From NCBI RefSeq assembly GCF_034531395.1, contig NZ_JARVCO010000010.1, positions 930,001 through 994,000 on the forward strand: a stretch of DNA of 64,000 bases, written 5' to 3'. The translations under genes and the position numbers were made by a program. Shown in pieces: positions 33,560 to 41,670 of this stretch. How positions within the stretch are numbered: the first letter of the stretch is position 1; every line of letters starts with the position of its first letter. Origin of the DNA: Pontiella agarivorans (GTDB taxonomy: Bacteria; Verrucomicrobiota; Kiritimatiellia; Kiritimatiellales; Pontiellaceae). The notes beneath the pieces are model-generated. The model did not search any database, was not told the origin of the DNA, and saw only the letters and a list, made by a program, of their open reading frames with translations.

Positions 33560-34966
33560 ATGCAGATTAAACTCAACTTTTTCGGCGCGGCAAAAAATGT
33601 AACGGGATCCTGCTACTATCTTGAAGCCAATGGGAAGCGGTTCCTGATTGATTGCGGATTGTATCAGGAACGTGATCTCAAACCGCGCAACTGGGCCGAT
33701 TTTCCGGTGCCGGCGAATACGATTGATGCCGTGCTGCTGACGCATGCGCATCTCGACCACTGCGGCCGCATTCCGAAACTGGTGAAAGAGGGATTTGACG
33801 GAACGGTTTATGCGACTTCAGCCACGGCCGAAATTGCCAATATTATCATGCAGGATTCGGCGCATATTCAGGAAGAGGACATCAAGCATAAGAAGCGCCG
33901 GCATGAAAAACAGGGTAAAAAGAGTCCGTTTCCGTATGAGCCGCTCTACACGATGGAGGATGCGCAGAAAGCCGGCTCTCTGTTCAGCAAGGTGAAATAT
34001 GCGCAGCCTCTGACCATTGGCGAAGGCATTACCGCCGAGTTCCGCGAAGCGGGGCACGTCTTCGGATCTTCATCGATCCGTATTTCGATTACCCAGGGCA
34101 GTGAAACCCGGACCATTCTGTTTTCCGGTGATGTCGGCCGCTGGGATTTGCCGATTATGCGTGATCCGCATCAGTATGAATCGGCGGACTATGTGCTGGT
34201 TGAATCCACCTACGGGGATCGGGTGCATGGAGAAGTGAAGGATATTCCCGGTGAACTGGAGCGCATAATTAATGAAACTGTCGAGGCTGGCGGAAATATC
34301 ATTATCCCGAGTTTTGCGCTCGAGCGGACGCAGGAACTGCTCTACCACCTCAACAGCCTTGTGAATGAAAAACGCATTCCGCTGATGCCGGTTTTTGTCG
34401 ACAGCCCGATGGCGATTAAAATTACGGATGTGTTCAAGAAACATCCGGACCTGTTCGATGAAGAAACCCTGGAGCAGCTGCGGGCAGGCGATAAACCCTG
34501 CGATTTTCCGAGGCTGAAAATGACGCGATCTGTGGATGATTCGAAGGCCATTGCACACGTAAAAGAATCCGCCATTATTATCGCCGGCTCCGGCATGTGC
34601 ACCGGCGGGCGGGTGAAACACCATTTGAAAAGCAATCTTGGGCGACCGGAAAGTACGATTCTGTTTGTCGGCTATCAGTCGCACGGTACCTTGGGTCGTA
34701 TCATTCTGGACGGGGCGGAAACGGTTCGCTTGTTCGGGGAGCAGTATGAGGTCAACGCACGGGTGGCCAAAATTTCGGGTTTTTCCGCCCATGCCGACCA
34801 GAATGAGCTCCTCCAGTGGCTCTCCTCCATCAGGCAACCTCCGAAAAAAATCTTTATCACCCACGGGGAAGAAAAACAGGCTTCGGCATTCGCCGAATTC
34901 CTCGCCGTGAAAAACGGATGGAACTGCATGGTGCCGGAGTATGAGCAGGAAGTGATACTGGACTAA
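33560..34966 (+). CDS. Beta-CASP metallo-beta-lactamase-fold ribonuclease
   Basis: A 468-aa MBL-fold protein with the RNA-specificity (beta-CASP and RMMBL) layout of CPSF73-like ribonucleases. Metal-binding motifs are THAHLDHCGR (HxHxDH, about 60), AGHVFGSSS, SGDVGRWD and the late HADQ in GFSAHADQNEL. Beta-CASP motif A VESTYGDR, motif B around IIIAGSGMCTGGRVKHHL and motif C near the C-terminal FITHGE are present. It probably processes RNA in the cytoplasm. AGGAG lies upstream of ATG 33560. Confidence 0.9.
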   Translation: MQIKLNFFGAAKNVTGSCYYLEANGKRFLIDCGLYQERDLKPRNWADFPVPANTIDAVLLTHAHLDHCGRIPKLVKEGFDGTVYATSATAEIANIIMQDSAHIQEEDIKHKKRRHEKQGKKSPFPYEPLYTMEDAQKAGSLFSKVKYAQPLTIGEGITAEFREAGHVFGSSSIRISITQGSETRTILFSGDVGRWDLPIMRDPHQYESADYVLVESTYGDRVHGEVKDIPGELERIINETVEAGGNIIIPSFALERTQELLYHLNSLVNEKRIPLMPVFVDSPMAIKITDVFKKHPDLFDEETLEQLRAGDKPCDFPRLKMTRSVDDSKAIAHVKESAIIIAGSGMCTGGRVKHHLKSNLGRPESTILFVGYQSHGTLGRIILDGAETVRLFGEQYEVNARVAKISGFSAHADQNELLQWLSSIRQPPKKIFITHGEEKQASAFAEFLAVKNGWNCMVPEYEQEVILD

Positions 34967-34999
34967 GCGCTGCTGTGAACCGCGCTTCCGCGATGAGAT

Positions 35000-35030
35000 A
35001 AAAAAAGGGCGCTCCTTGCGGAGCGCCCCT
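35000..35030 (-). terminator. Intrinsic terminator after hcp
   Basis: On the minus strand GGGCGCTCC and GGAGCGCCC form a perfect 9-bp stem with loop GCAA, followed by a run of seven U. It lies 33 nt beyond the hcp stop. Confidence 0.9.
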
Positions 35031-35062
35031 GACTTTCCCTGGGTTATTCCCGTTGACCCCTG

Positions 35063-36658
35063 TTATGCACCGAGACACTCTTTCATGTCATCTTCCACGG
35101 TGGTTACCGGTGCAATATTGAAGTTGTCAATGAGCACCTGCAGTACGGTCGGGGTGATGAAGGCCGGCAGGGTGGGGCCGACCTTGATGTCTTTGATGCC
35201 GAGGTGCAGCAGGGTCAGCAACACGCAGATGGCTTTCTGCTCGTACCACGACAGAATCATGGAGAGCGGAAGGTCATTCACGCCGCATTCAAAGGCTTCC
35301 GCGAGGGCGATGGCCACCTGGATGGCGGAGTAGCTGTCGTTGCACTGGCCCATATCGAGCAGGCGCGGAATACCGCCGATGTCACCGAAGTCGAGTTTGT
35401 TGAAGCGGAACTTGCCGCAGGCCAGTGTCAGGATTGCGCAGTCATCCGGCACGGCTTCGGCAAAGTCGGTGTAGTAGTTGCGGCCCGGCTTGGCGCCGTC
35501 GCATCCGCCGATCAGGAAGAAGTGCTTGAGGGCACCGCTTTTGACCGCATCAATCACCTGCGGGGCTACACCGAGTACGGCATTGTGGCCAAAGCCGGTG
35601 AGAATGGTTTTTTCTTCTTCCGTTTCTGCAAAACCTTCTGCGGCCAGAGCGGCTTCAATGACCGGCGTGAAGTCTTTCTCTTCACCGATGTGTTCCACAC
35701 CGGGCCATTGGACGAGGCCGGTGGTGAAGATGCGGGCTTTATAGTTTTCCTTCGGCTTCTGGATGCAGTTGGTCGTCATCAGAATGGCACCGGGAAACGC
35801 TTCGAATTCAGAGCGCTGATCCTGCCAGGCCCCGCCGTAGTTACCGACGAGATGCGGATATTTTTTCAGTTCCGGATAGCCGTGGCACGGGAGCATTTCG
35901 CCGTGCGTGTAGATGTTGATGCCTTTTCCTTCGGTCTGCTTGAGCAGAATTTCGAGGTCTTTCAAATCATGGCCGGAGACGAGAATCGCTTTACCTTTCA
36001 CCGGGGTGATCCGGACCGGGGTCGGTACCGGATGGCCGTAGGTTCCGGTGTTGGCGGCGTCGAGCAGACCCATTACGGTCAGGTTGACCTCGCCGACTTT
36101 GAGGGTAAGCGCAACGAGTTCGTCGACCGTTGGTGCCGGATTCAGCAGGAAGGCCATGGCTTCGTGGAAAAAGGCGTAAACGGAATCGTCTTCCTTTCCG
36201 AGCACAAAGGCATGATCGGCATAGGCGGCGGTGCCCTTCAGACCATAAAGGATCAGTTCCTGCAGGCCGGTGATATCTTCTCCGAGAGAGGTCATGCGGG
36301 ATTCAATGCCGACTTTTTCACCCTGCGAAATCAGGCCGTCGAGAGTGTCCGGAAGTTCCCATTCGCCCCCGAGTTCTTTAAGCAAGGCTACGCCGCGGGA
36401 AATGATGCCTGCGATGTCTTTGGGATCAAAGTTTACATTGGTTACGGTGGTGAAGAGGCCCTCTGTCACAAACAGGTCTGCCTCGCGGGTGGCTTCTCCG
36501 GCCAGGCGTTTGGCGTGGGCTTTTTCAGAAATCTTTTTGCAGATCTGCATCAGCAGGTCCTGCAGAGCCGCGGTGTCCGGATCTTTTCCGCAAACGCCGA
36601 ATGCGGTGCAGCCTGTGGCCTGGCTGGTTTGTTCACATTGGTAACAGAACATGCTCAT
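35063..36658 (-). CDS. hcp: Hybrid cluster protein (hydroxylamine reductase)
   Basis: A 531-aa protein with the complete Hcp signature. The N-terminal cubane cysteines are Cys5-x2-Cys8-x8-Cys17-x5-Cys23 (CYQCEQTSQATGCTAFGVC). Hybrid-cluster ligands occur in THGEMLPCHGYPEL, TNCIQKPKENY, LIGGCDGAKPGRNYYTDFAE, LACGKFRFNK and MGQCNDSYSAI. Hcp acts in nitrosative stress as a nitric oxide or hydroxylamine reductase. AAGGAG sits 6 nt before ATG 36658. No hcr gene is adjacent. A CRP/FNR-like palindrome lies 75-90 nt upstream, consistent with anaerobic or NO-responsive control. Confidence 0.96.
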   Translation of the reverse strand: MSMFCYQCEQTSQATGCTAFGVCGKDPDTAALQDLLMQICKKISEKAHAKRLAGEATREADLFVTEGLFTTVTNVNFDPKDIAGIISRGVALLKELGGEWELPDTLDGLISQGEKVGIESRMTSLGEDITGLQELILYGLKGTAAYADHAFVLGKEDDSVYAFFHEAMAFLLNPAPTVDELVALTLKVGEVNLTVMGLLDAANTGTYGHPVPTPVRITPVKGKAILVSGHDLKDLEILLKQTEGKGINIYTHGEMLPCHGYPELKKYPHLVGNYGGAWQDQRSEFEAFPGAILMTTNCIQKPKENYKARIFTTGLVQWPGVEHIGEEKDFTPVIEAALAAEGFAETEEEKTILTGFGHNAVLGVAPQVIDAVKSGALKHFFLIGGCDGAKPGRNYYTDFAEAVPDDCAILTLACGKFRFNKLDFGDIGGIPRLLDMGQCNDSYSAIQVAIALAEAFECGVNDLPLSMILSWYEQKAICVLLTLLHLGIKDIKVGPTLPAFITPTVLQVLIDNFNIAPVTTVEDDMKECLGA

Positions 36659-36732
36659 CTATATCTCCTTGGTTAGTGGCTCGTTCATTCATTAAATGAT
36701 GCGGCCATTATTTCCTAACCCCGGAAACTTTC

Positions 36733-36748
36733 CTTGATGTACGTCAAG
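36733..36748 (-). promoter_or_regulatory. CRP/FNR-superfamily operator candidate upstream of hcp
   Basis: CTTGATGTACGTCAAG is a 16-bp near-perfect palindrome (TTGA...TCAA half-sites, one mismatch pair). This fits FNR/HcpR/DNR-type binding sites, which are known regulators of hcp genes. It lies between divergent hcp and tRNA-Phe. Confidence 0.65.
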
Positions 36749-36771
36749 AAGCGGAAAATTCTGCAAAACCG

Positions 36772-36799
36772 TTGACGGAGCGGGGGGGATACGTATACT
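36772..36799 (+). promoter_or_regulatory. Sigma-70 promoter for tRNA-Phe
   Basis: TTGACG (36772-36777) and TATACT (36794-36799) are separated by 16 nt; the tRNA begins 19 nt after the -10 box. Confidence 0.85.
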
Positions 36800-36817
36800 T
36801 CGCTTTCTTGTTTTTAA

Positions 36818-36893
36818 GGCGAGATAGCTCAGTCGGTAGAGCAGCGGATTGAAAATCCGCGTGTCCCCAGTTCGATTCTGGGTCTCGCCACCA
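36818..36893 (+). tRNA. tRNA-Phe (anticodon GAA)
   Basis: A 76-nt cloverleaf: acceptor GGCGAGA/TCTCGCC, D-arm GCTC-AGTCGGTA-GAGC, anticodon stem GCGGA/TCCGC with loop TTGAAAA, T-arm CCCAG-TTCGATT-CTGGG, discriminator A, and a genome-encoded CCA end. No intron or odd loop. Confidence 0.97.
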
Positions 36894-36945
36894 CCTTCAA
36901 CCTTCGGCTCAAATCTGATCCGGAGGTTTTTTTGTGGCAGAATCG

Positions 36946-37161
36946 TCAGACCGTTCCGTCGATGACTTCGATTACGCTGCCTTCGAACGCAACGGTTTGG
37001 CCGGCGCGTATTTTACAGCGTTTTCGGGTTTCAAGTTCGCCGTCAACCGTGACCATACCCTGTGCAACGACTTCCTTGCCTTCGCCGCCGGACATGACCA
37101 TGTTGGCCGCTTTGAGGAGTTTACACAGTTCGATGTAGTCGTCTTTAAGCGTGAATACCAC
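36946..37161 (-). CDS. S4-domain RNA-binding protein (YbcJ-like)
   Basis: A 71-aa protein that is essentially one S4 domain: LKDDYIELCKLLKAANMVMS, GGEGKEVVAQGMVTVDGELETRKR, CKIRAGQTVAFEG. The small stand-alone type resembles E. coli YbcJ, an RNA-binding protein of uncertain role. GTG start at 37161 has GGAG 7 nt upstream, lying in the end of the previous gene (2-nt gap), so the two are coupled. Confidence 0.85.
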   Translation of the reverse strand: MVFTLKDDYIELCKLLKAANMVMSGGEGKEVVAQGMVTVDGELETRKRCKIRAGQTVAFEGSVIEVIDGTV

Positions 37162-37163
37162 GG

Positions 37164-37424
37164 TTATTCTCCAAGGGCTTTGGCGCGCAGTTTTCTGACC
37201 AGTTCAAGGCGGTGGTACGGCAGGCGTCTGCGATGGTAAAGTACATCAACTTTTTCAACAATATGATCCCAGTCTTCCGGTGTAGGCGGGGTGTCGTAGT
37301 CCCAGAACTCTTCGTCGGAACGTTTGGTCTGCCATTTCATCAGGGTTTTCCCGGGGAAGGTGATGCGGACTTTGCGCTTTACCCGATTCTCGAGTTTTTC
37401 CGTCCATTCAATATCGGCTTTCAC
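37164..37424 (-). CDS. Hypothetical basic protein
   Basis: An 86-aa soluble protein rich in Arg/Lys and Trp, with EWTEKLENRVKRKVRITFPG, a PPTPEDWDHIVEKVDVLYHR segment and LELVRKLRAKALG at the end. No named family is recognised. The GTG start at 37424 is poorly supported by ribosome site. It lies between a small membrane protein and the S4 protein with gaps of 12 and 2 nt, so a three-gene operon is likely. Confidence 0.6.
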   Translation of the reverse strand: MKADIEWTEKLENRVKRKVRITFPGKTLMKWQTKRSDEEFWDYDTPPTPEDWDHIVEKVDVLYHRRRLPYHRLELVRKLRAKALGE

Positions 37425-37436
37425 AGATTTCTTTCT

Positions 37437-37655
37437 TTATTTCGGATAGAACCAGCGACTTGCGGTTCCGGCAATCAGGCAGACGCCGGCGATCACCGTT
37501 CCAATGAGCGGGAAAATCATTCGCTGTTGCCGGATCGTTACATCGATTTCGGCTTGTGTTCCGAGGAAGAAATACAGACTCCACGAAATTGCGAGGGAAA
37601 TTATGGCCACCCACCAGAGGAGGGCTTTGGGTTGGAATGGGTTTCTAGGTTTCAT
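37437..37655 (-). CDS. Small two-helix membrane protein
   Basis: A 72-aa protein with two transmembrane segments (about 12-31, LLWWVAIISLAISWSLYFFL, and 46-65, MIFPLIGTVIAGVCLIAGTA) joined by a hydrophilic loop. Function unknown. ATG 37655 has no clear ribosome site. It is first in a small operon with the genes at 37164 and 36946. Confidence 0.6.
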   Translation of the reverse strand: MKPRNPFQPKALLWWVAIISLAISWSLYFFLGTQAEIDVTIRQQRMIFPLIGTVIAGVCLIAGTASRWFYPK

Positions 37656-37692
37656 AGGCAGAGCCGCATTAACTACTTTGAATGCTGTGATA

Positions 37693-38424
37693 TCAAGGAG
37701 AAACCATCTGAATATAGTCCTGTTTCAACCAGCCGCGTTTGCCGTCATATTCCACTTCAATCCAGCCTTTTCCATGCGTATTTCGCTGCTTGACCAACGC
37801 GGCCATGGGAAGCTTGAAATGGGCGGTTGAGCCTTCCACGGGGCTGAAGAGTGCCGTGGCTTCTTTATCGGTGACCACCCATTCCGGGTTTTTCTGAATA
37901 TTTTTCCAATACCGCCAGCCCAGAAAAGATAGAGCGAGAACAAACAGGGGAAGAAGCAGGAATTTCAGTGTTTGTCTCCGTGACCGCTTGATGAAAAGTA
38001 TGGTCAGCAGGCCGGCGCAGAGCAGCAGATAGCCCCCCGTTCCGGTCATGATCCACTCCTGCAGGGAAAGAGAGGCAAAAAGCCGTTCGATGAACGACGG
38101 GACCGTTTCAGCGGCACCGGCGGCATTCAGCGCAAAGCGTAGATTGGCCTGAATGTCGGGATCGCGAGGCAGATCATAATAAGCTTTCCGATAGTGCCGC
38201 ACGGCGGCGGGAAGCTCGCTGTTTTTAAAGCAGGCGTTACCGAGGTTATAATGCACTTCCGGATTGCTGATACCGTCGGCGATCATTTTTTCATAAAGCA
38301 TGGCTGCTTCGCCGTAGCGCCCGTCATCGTAAGCCGCCTGCGCCCGGTTGAACAGTTCGTCCTGAGCAGAAGCTGCCGTAGAAATCAATAGAACGGCAAC
38401 GAGGGTGTTCAAAAATCGATTCAT
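37693..38424 (-). CDS. batE: BatE-like TPR/SH3 protein
   Basis: A 243-aa protein ending the Bat operon. It has a signal peptide (MNRFLNTLVAVLLISTAASA), two TPR units (ELFNRAQAAYDDGRYGEAAM, NPEVHYNLGNACFKNSELPA), two transmembrane segments (about 127-142 and 152-170) and a C-terminal bacterial SH3-like domain (ALFSPVEGSTAHFKLP ... GWIEVEYDGKRGWLKQDYI). This is the usual BatE layout. The ATG at 38424 overlaps the batD stop as ATGA, which decides the start over the upstream ATG 38442. Confidence 0.8.
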   Translation of the reverse strand: MNRFLNTLVAVLLISTAASAQDELFNRAQAAYDDGRYGEAAMLYEKMIADGISNPEVHYNLGNACFKNSELPAAVRHYRKAYYDLPRDPDIQANLRFALNAAGAAETVPSFIERLFASLSLQEWIMTGTGGYLLLCAGLLTILFIKRSRRQTLKFLLLPLFVLALSFLGWRYWKNIQKNPEWVVTDKEATALFSPVEGSTAHFKLPMAALVKQRNTHGKGWIEVEYDGKRGWLKQDYIQMVSP

Positions 38425-40187
38425 AGCTTCACCCTTTCGCATTGTTTGAGCAGAGCTGTAAGGTCGCGCAGCAGCTGTTTCATCTCCTCTTTGGAGGATT
38501 CTTCCGGCTGAACGCCGTAACGTCGCTGTTCGATGGCGCTGAAAACAGATTCAACCGACTGCCGTTGCTGATCAAATGCTGTGGAAACCCGCTGTGCCGA
38601 GATTTCCCCGGGCGGCAGATTCAGCCGATGGCCGAAATAATCGGTCAGGGCATTCCACAAGGCTTCATAAAATACGGGACCGTTGCTTTTTCGCAGTGCC
38701 TGTTCAGCACGCTGTATCTGTTTTCGGGCTGCGCCGGGGGCTTGTTGGCGGCGTGCCCGCGCCACATTACCGTTCAGCCGGCTGCGGCGCGCACGGATCA
38801 GCCCCCCCAGCAGGAGGATAGCCAGGGGCAGGGCACTGAGGATCCGGAACGCTGTGGTGTTGAACCAGAGCTGGTCGGATGTCCGTTTCCAGTGTTTCGG
38901 CCTCGACTTGAGATAAATGATATCGCGTCCGAGCACCTGGGTTTCCTGCTGCGCCAGATGGGGGGTGGTGGCGATGACCTGAGCCGTCTGCTGCGGTGCC
39001 GGTTCAACGGTGACCGGGAACGGACCTTTGGTGATGGTACGGAAATCCGTTGTGGTGGTGTTGAAATAGGAAAACTCTATTTCCGGGACTTCAGTCACCG
39101 CATCCGACTTGGGAATCAGCACCTGTTCAAAACGGACTTCATTCGCGGATTCAGCGGGAACACTGCGTACTTCATAGAGTTTATAGTCGAGGCTTTCCGG
39201 AATTTTAGGAGGCGTAATCTGGGTCAGGTTTCCCCTGCCGCGAATCCGCATTTTCACGGTAATGGGCTCGCCGGCTTTTACCTCTTTGGGGCCGACTTCC
39301 ACATTAAAATCAAACAGGCCGACGCCGCCGGTAAAACTGTCCGGTCTTCCAATCATTGGAACCGGTTTTACTTCCACATCCAGTTTGTTGCAGTCGAGAA
39401 TGAAGCGTCGTGTTTCCTGACGGCCAAAGAGGTCCCCGAAAAAAGGATCGCCCTGATATGAGCGTCGGTTCTGCCGCGGAATAACGACATTCAACTGGAC
39501 TTGCGGCTGGAACGTGAAGGTACCGGCGGTGAGCGTTTTTACCCGTGCCTTAACGGTGTATACATTAAAAATCTGTCCGTTTTTCTGTTCGCGTCCGCGG
39601 TTGATAACTTCCCATTCAATTTCCCCGTCCAGGCCCTGATCGGGGGTTCCGCCAACGATATTGAACCCGCCGACGGTCTGCACACCGTCTTTGATATAAA
39701 CCTTCAGGGTCAGGCCGAAAGGTTCATTCACATGTGGAGCTTCGCGGTCAGCCGTAATCTCTGAAAACATGATCTCGGCGACTTCCTGAGCTTTTTTGTC
39801 ATCTTCCGGTTTAACGACTTCCAGGTTTGCGGAAAGTTTTTTTTCACCGCCCTTGAACTGGACGGTAACAGGGCCGATCGTGAAATTACCGGTTTTTGAC
39901 GGAGTGACCAGATAGGAATGGGTCACGCTTGTAGTGGTCTTGAAATTGATCATTTCCATGCGCCGCGAAGGACCCTGATACTGAATGTTGAGGCCCTCCA
40001 CTTCCGGAATATCGATGGCTGTTCCATCGGTGTTTGTATATTCCACTTTAAGAATGGCCCGATCGAGCAGGCTGATCCGCTTCGGTTCAATGGTCATTCT
40101 GACGTCGGCGGCAAAACCCGAAAATGCCATCAGAAAGATTCCGATGATTGGAACGAGGAATTTCAGATGTTGAATATCACGTTTCAA
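38421..40187 (-). CDS. batD: BatD (BatD/oxygen-tolerance family)
   Basis: A 588-aa envelope protein. After a signal peptide (about 1-26, ending FSGFA) come repeated Ig-like BatD domains: DRAILKVEYTNTDGTAIDIP, PSKTGNFTIGPVTVQFKGGE, GEPITVKMRIRGRGNLTQI. A transmembrane segment (about 457-475) and a helical cytoplasmic tail follow, the tail with ARKQIQRAEQALRKSNGPVF. Known BatD proteins bind or scaffold the VWA proteins BatA/B. The start is TTG 40187, with AGGAG 8 nt upstream and 11 nt beyond the batC stop; the frame is open to 40205. One TTCCA-N5-TGGAA site lies at 39347. Confidence 0.85.
   Translation of the reverse strand: MKRDIQHLKFLVPIIGIFLMAFSGFAADVRMTIEPKRISLLDRAILKVEYTNTDGTAIDIPEVEGLNIQYQGPSRRMEMINFKTTTSVTHSYLVTPSKTGNFTIGPVTVQFKGGEKKLSANLEVVKPEDDKKAQEVAEIMFSEITADREAPHVNEPFGLTLKVYIKDGVQTVGGFNIVGGTPDQGLDGEIEWEVINRGREQKNGQIFNVYTVKARVKTLTAGTFTFQPQVQLNVVIPRQNRRSYQGDPFFGDLFGRQETRRFILDCNKLDVEVKPVPMIGRPDSFTGGVGLFDFNVEVGPKEVKAGEPITVKMRIRGRGNLTQITPPKIPESLDYKLYEVRSVPAESANEVRFEQVLIPKSDAVTEVPEIEFSYFNTTTTDFRTITKGPFPVTVEPAPQQTAQVIATTPHLAQQETQVLGRDIIYLKSRPKHWKRTSDQLWFNTTAFRILSALPLAILLLGGLIRARRSRLNGNVARARRQQAPGAARKQIQRAEQALRKSNGPVFYEALWNALTDYFGHRLNLPPGEISAQRVSTAFDQQRQSVESVFSAIEQRRYGVQPEESSKEEMKQLLRDLTALLKQCERVKL
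39347..39361. repeat. TTCCA-N5-TGGAA palindrome in batD
   Basis: TTCCAATCATTGGAA, extended by CCGG on both sides; Pro-Met-Ile-Gly. Confidence 0.85.
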
Positions 40188-40198
40188 GTTTTCAGCTC

Positions 40199-40762
40199 CT
40201 ACCAATCCTTATCCACTTTCACCGGAGCACCCATCACCGGCTGCAGCATCAGCCGTTTGGTTTCTTCATCCTGTTTCATGGCATCCATCAGCCGTTCGGC
40301 TTCATCCGGGCTCATTTCCTCCGCACGGGGAGGCTCCTGCTGCGCCGGCTGATTCTGCTCCTGAGGTTGTTCGGGTTCCGGGGGGGACTGCTGATCCTGA
40401 TTTTGATCCTGCTGATCCTGGTTTTGCTGATCCTGATTCTGCTGGTCGTTGTTCTGTTCCTGCTGATCCTGGTTTTGCTGGTCCTGGTCCTGGTTTTGGT
40501 CCTGTTGATCCTGATTCTGCTGATCTTGATTTTGTTGCTGCTGGTCGAGCAGCTCTTTGAGTCGCAATAATTTTCCATTGTCCGGAAATTGAGCGAGACC
40601 GGTGTGCACCAGATTGCTTGCGCCGGCAGCATCGCCATGGATATACATACTGGCCGCCGGGTGGAAGTAGGTGTTGTCGATATCCGTTTCCGGTATTTCC
40701 GCCTCCTGAGCGAATGCCGAAACCGCGAGGGTAAATATGGCTATGGTTATCCGTTTCTTCAT
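40199..40762 (-). CDS. batC: BatC-like protein with Gln/Asn/Asp-repeat linker
   Basis: A 187-aa exported protein: signal peptide (MKKRITIAIFTLAVSAFA), a short TPR-like region (SMYIHGDAAGASNLVHTGLA), a low-complexity stretch of about 65 residues made of NQDQQ units, then PPEPEQPQEQ and a C-terminal helix (MSPDEAERLMDAMKQDEE). The conserved C-terminal segment is the BatC hallmark. ATG 40762 overlaps the preceding TPR gene's stop (ATGA). Confidence 0.75.
   Translation of the reverse strand: MKKRITIAIFTLAVSAFAQEAEIPETDIDNTYFHPAASMYIHGDAAGASNLVHTGLAQFPDNGKLLRLKELLDQQQQNQDQQNQDQQDQNQDQDQQNQDQQEQNNDQQNQDQQNQDQQDQNQDQQSPPEPEQPQEQNQPAQQEPPRAEEMSPDEAERLMDAMKQDEETKRLMLQPVMGAPVKVDKDW
40388..40550. repeat. 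Low-complexity codon repeat inside batC
   Basis: Irregular tandem units of about 15-18 nt (core CTGATCCTGGTTTTG on the plus strand) encode the NQDQQ repeats. Units differ in length and sequence, and there are no unique spacers. Confidence 0.8.
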
Positions 40763-41664
40763 TTTGCCATGTTAGTTGTCGGGAACAGGTCCTGAATGAT
40801 TTTCAGCACTTCCTGATTTTTCTGAATGGTTTCATCATACTTTTTCTTTAGATCAGGTTTGATATCAAAAGCATATTTTCGTTCATCGGTCTCGGTTGTC
40901 AACCGCTGCGCGGCCAGCATGTACTGGTAATCCGAGATATATTTCAGCGCAAGATCCAGATCAATTTCCGCAGCTTCCACCGCCAGTGCGAGCATTTCGA
41001 GCCGATCGTTCACCTTCGGCAGATACTGCTGCGCTTCCGGATGATTCGGGTCCACATTTTCCAGAATATGTTCAAACTGCTTTTTCGCCAGCTGATAGTT
41101 TTGCTGAGCATCTTTCGCTTTGAACTGCGGTAAAAGTTCCTCTGCCTGATCAAAATACCAGCGACCGAGATTATATTCGAGGTTGGTGCGCAGTGTCTGC
41201 GCCCGCTCAAAATTCTGCTTGGCCTCCAGATTCTCCGGCTGGAGCAGAACGGCTTTTTCGAACATATCCATGGCCTGAAACGCCAACTCGATCGCGAGAC
41301 TGATTTCTTCGGTTTTTGTGAGGGCCGTCGTGCGGGCCAGCAGGGCATCACCTCGGTTGAAATAGGCCTTGAACTGCAGTTCGAGATCGGATGACCGGAG
41401 GGCTTCGTTGAATGAATCCGCTGCGGTTTCGAAATCGCCCGCCCGATACTGTGCATTGCCAAGGTTGTAGTTTCCAATGTCCGGAAACTCCAATACCGTT
41501 TTTTTCAGGTGGGCAACTGCGTTGGTATAGTCGCCCGCTTTATACGCCTTAAGGCCCTTGCGCATCGAAGAGCGGGGGGTATCTTCGGCCTGTGCAGCGA
41601 TCAGCATCCACGGAATAACACTGATTAACACTGTTTTCAAAATGCTGTGTTTGGCCGAGTTCAT
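40759..41664 (-). CDS. TPR protein of the Bat operon
   Basis: A 301-aa exported TPR protein. The N-terminus MNSAKHSILKTVLISVIPW and the following hydrophobic stretch form the signal peptide. TPR units follow: GLKAYKAGDYTNAVAHLKK, NYNLGNAQYRAGDFETAADS, FKAYFNRGDALLA, AFQAMDMFEKAVLLQPENLE. A coiled-coil C-terminal part contains KYISDYQYMLAAQRL. ATG 41664 overlaps the batB stop (ATGA). The start and signal peptide are encoded by a short inverted-repeat element (41608-41670) that is also found at the next anchored lipoprotein gene upstream in the operon. Confidence 0.75.
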   Translation of the reverse strand: MNSAKHSILKTVLISVIPWMLIAAQAEDTPRSSMRKGLKAYKAGDYTNAVAHLKKTVLEFPDIGNYNLGNAQYRAGDFETAADSFNEALRSSDLELQFKAYFNRGDALLARTTALTKTEEISLAIELAFQAMDMFEKAVLLQPENLEAKQNFERAQTLRTNLEYNLGRWYFDQAEELLPQFKAKDAQQNYQLAKKQFEHILENVDPNHPEAQQYLPKVNDRLEMLALAVEAAEIDLDLALKYISDYQYMLAAQRLTTETDERKYAFDIKPDLKKKYDETIQKNQEVLKIIQDLFPTTNMAK

Positions 41665-41670
41665 TCGTGG
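41608..41670. repeat. Inverted-repeat element copy B, encoding a signal peptide
   Basis: CCACGGAAT (41608-41616) and ATTCGTGG (41663-41670) form the ends (one base short of perfect). On the plus strand it begins CCACGGAATAACAC and ends TTCATTCGTGGCG, nearly the same as copy A at 44532-44602. Its minus strand supplies the ATG and the residues ...VLISVIPW of the TPR protein. Confidence 0.7.

Noticed and set aside
35204-36676. 490-codon plus-strand frame across hcp
   Set aside because: Antisense shadow; hcp has complete cluster ligands.
36818-36893. tRNA-Phe as an island attachment site
   Set aside because: No repeat of the tRNA 3' end and no integrase nearby; flanking genes look like core genome.
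40388-40550. Tandem repeats resembling a CRISPR array
   Set aside because: Units are short, irregular and in frame with batC; there are no unique spacers.
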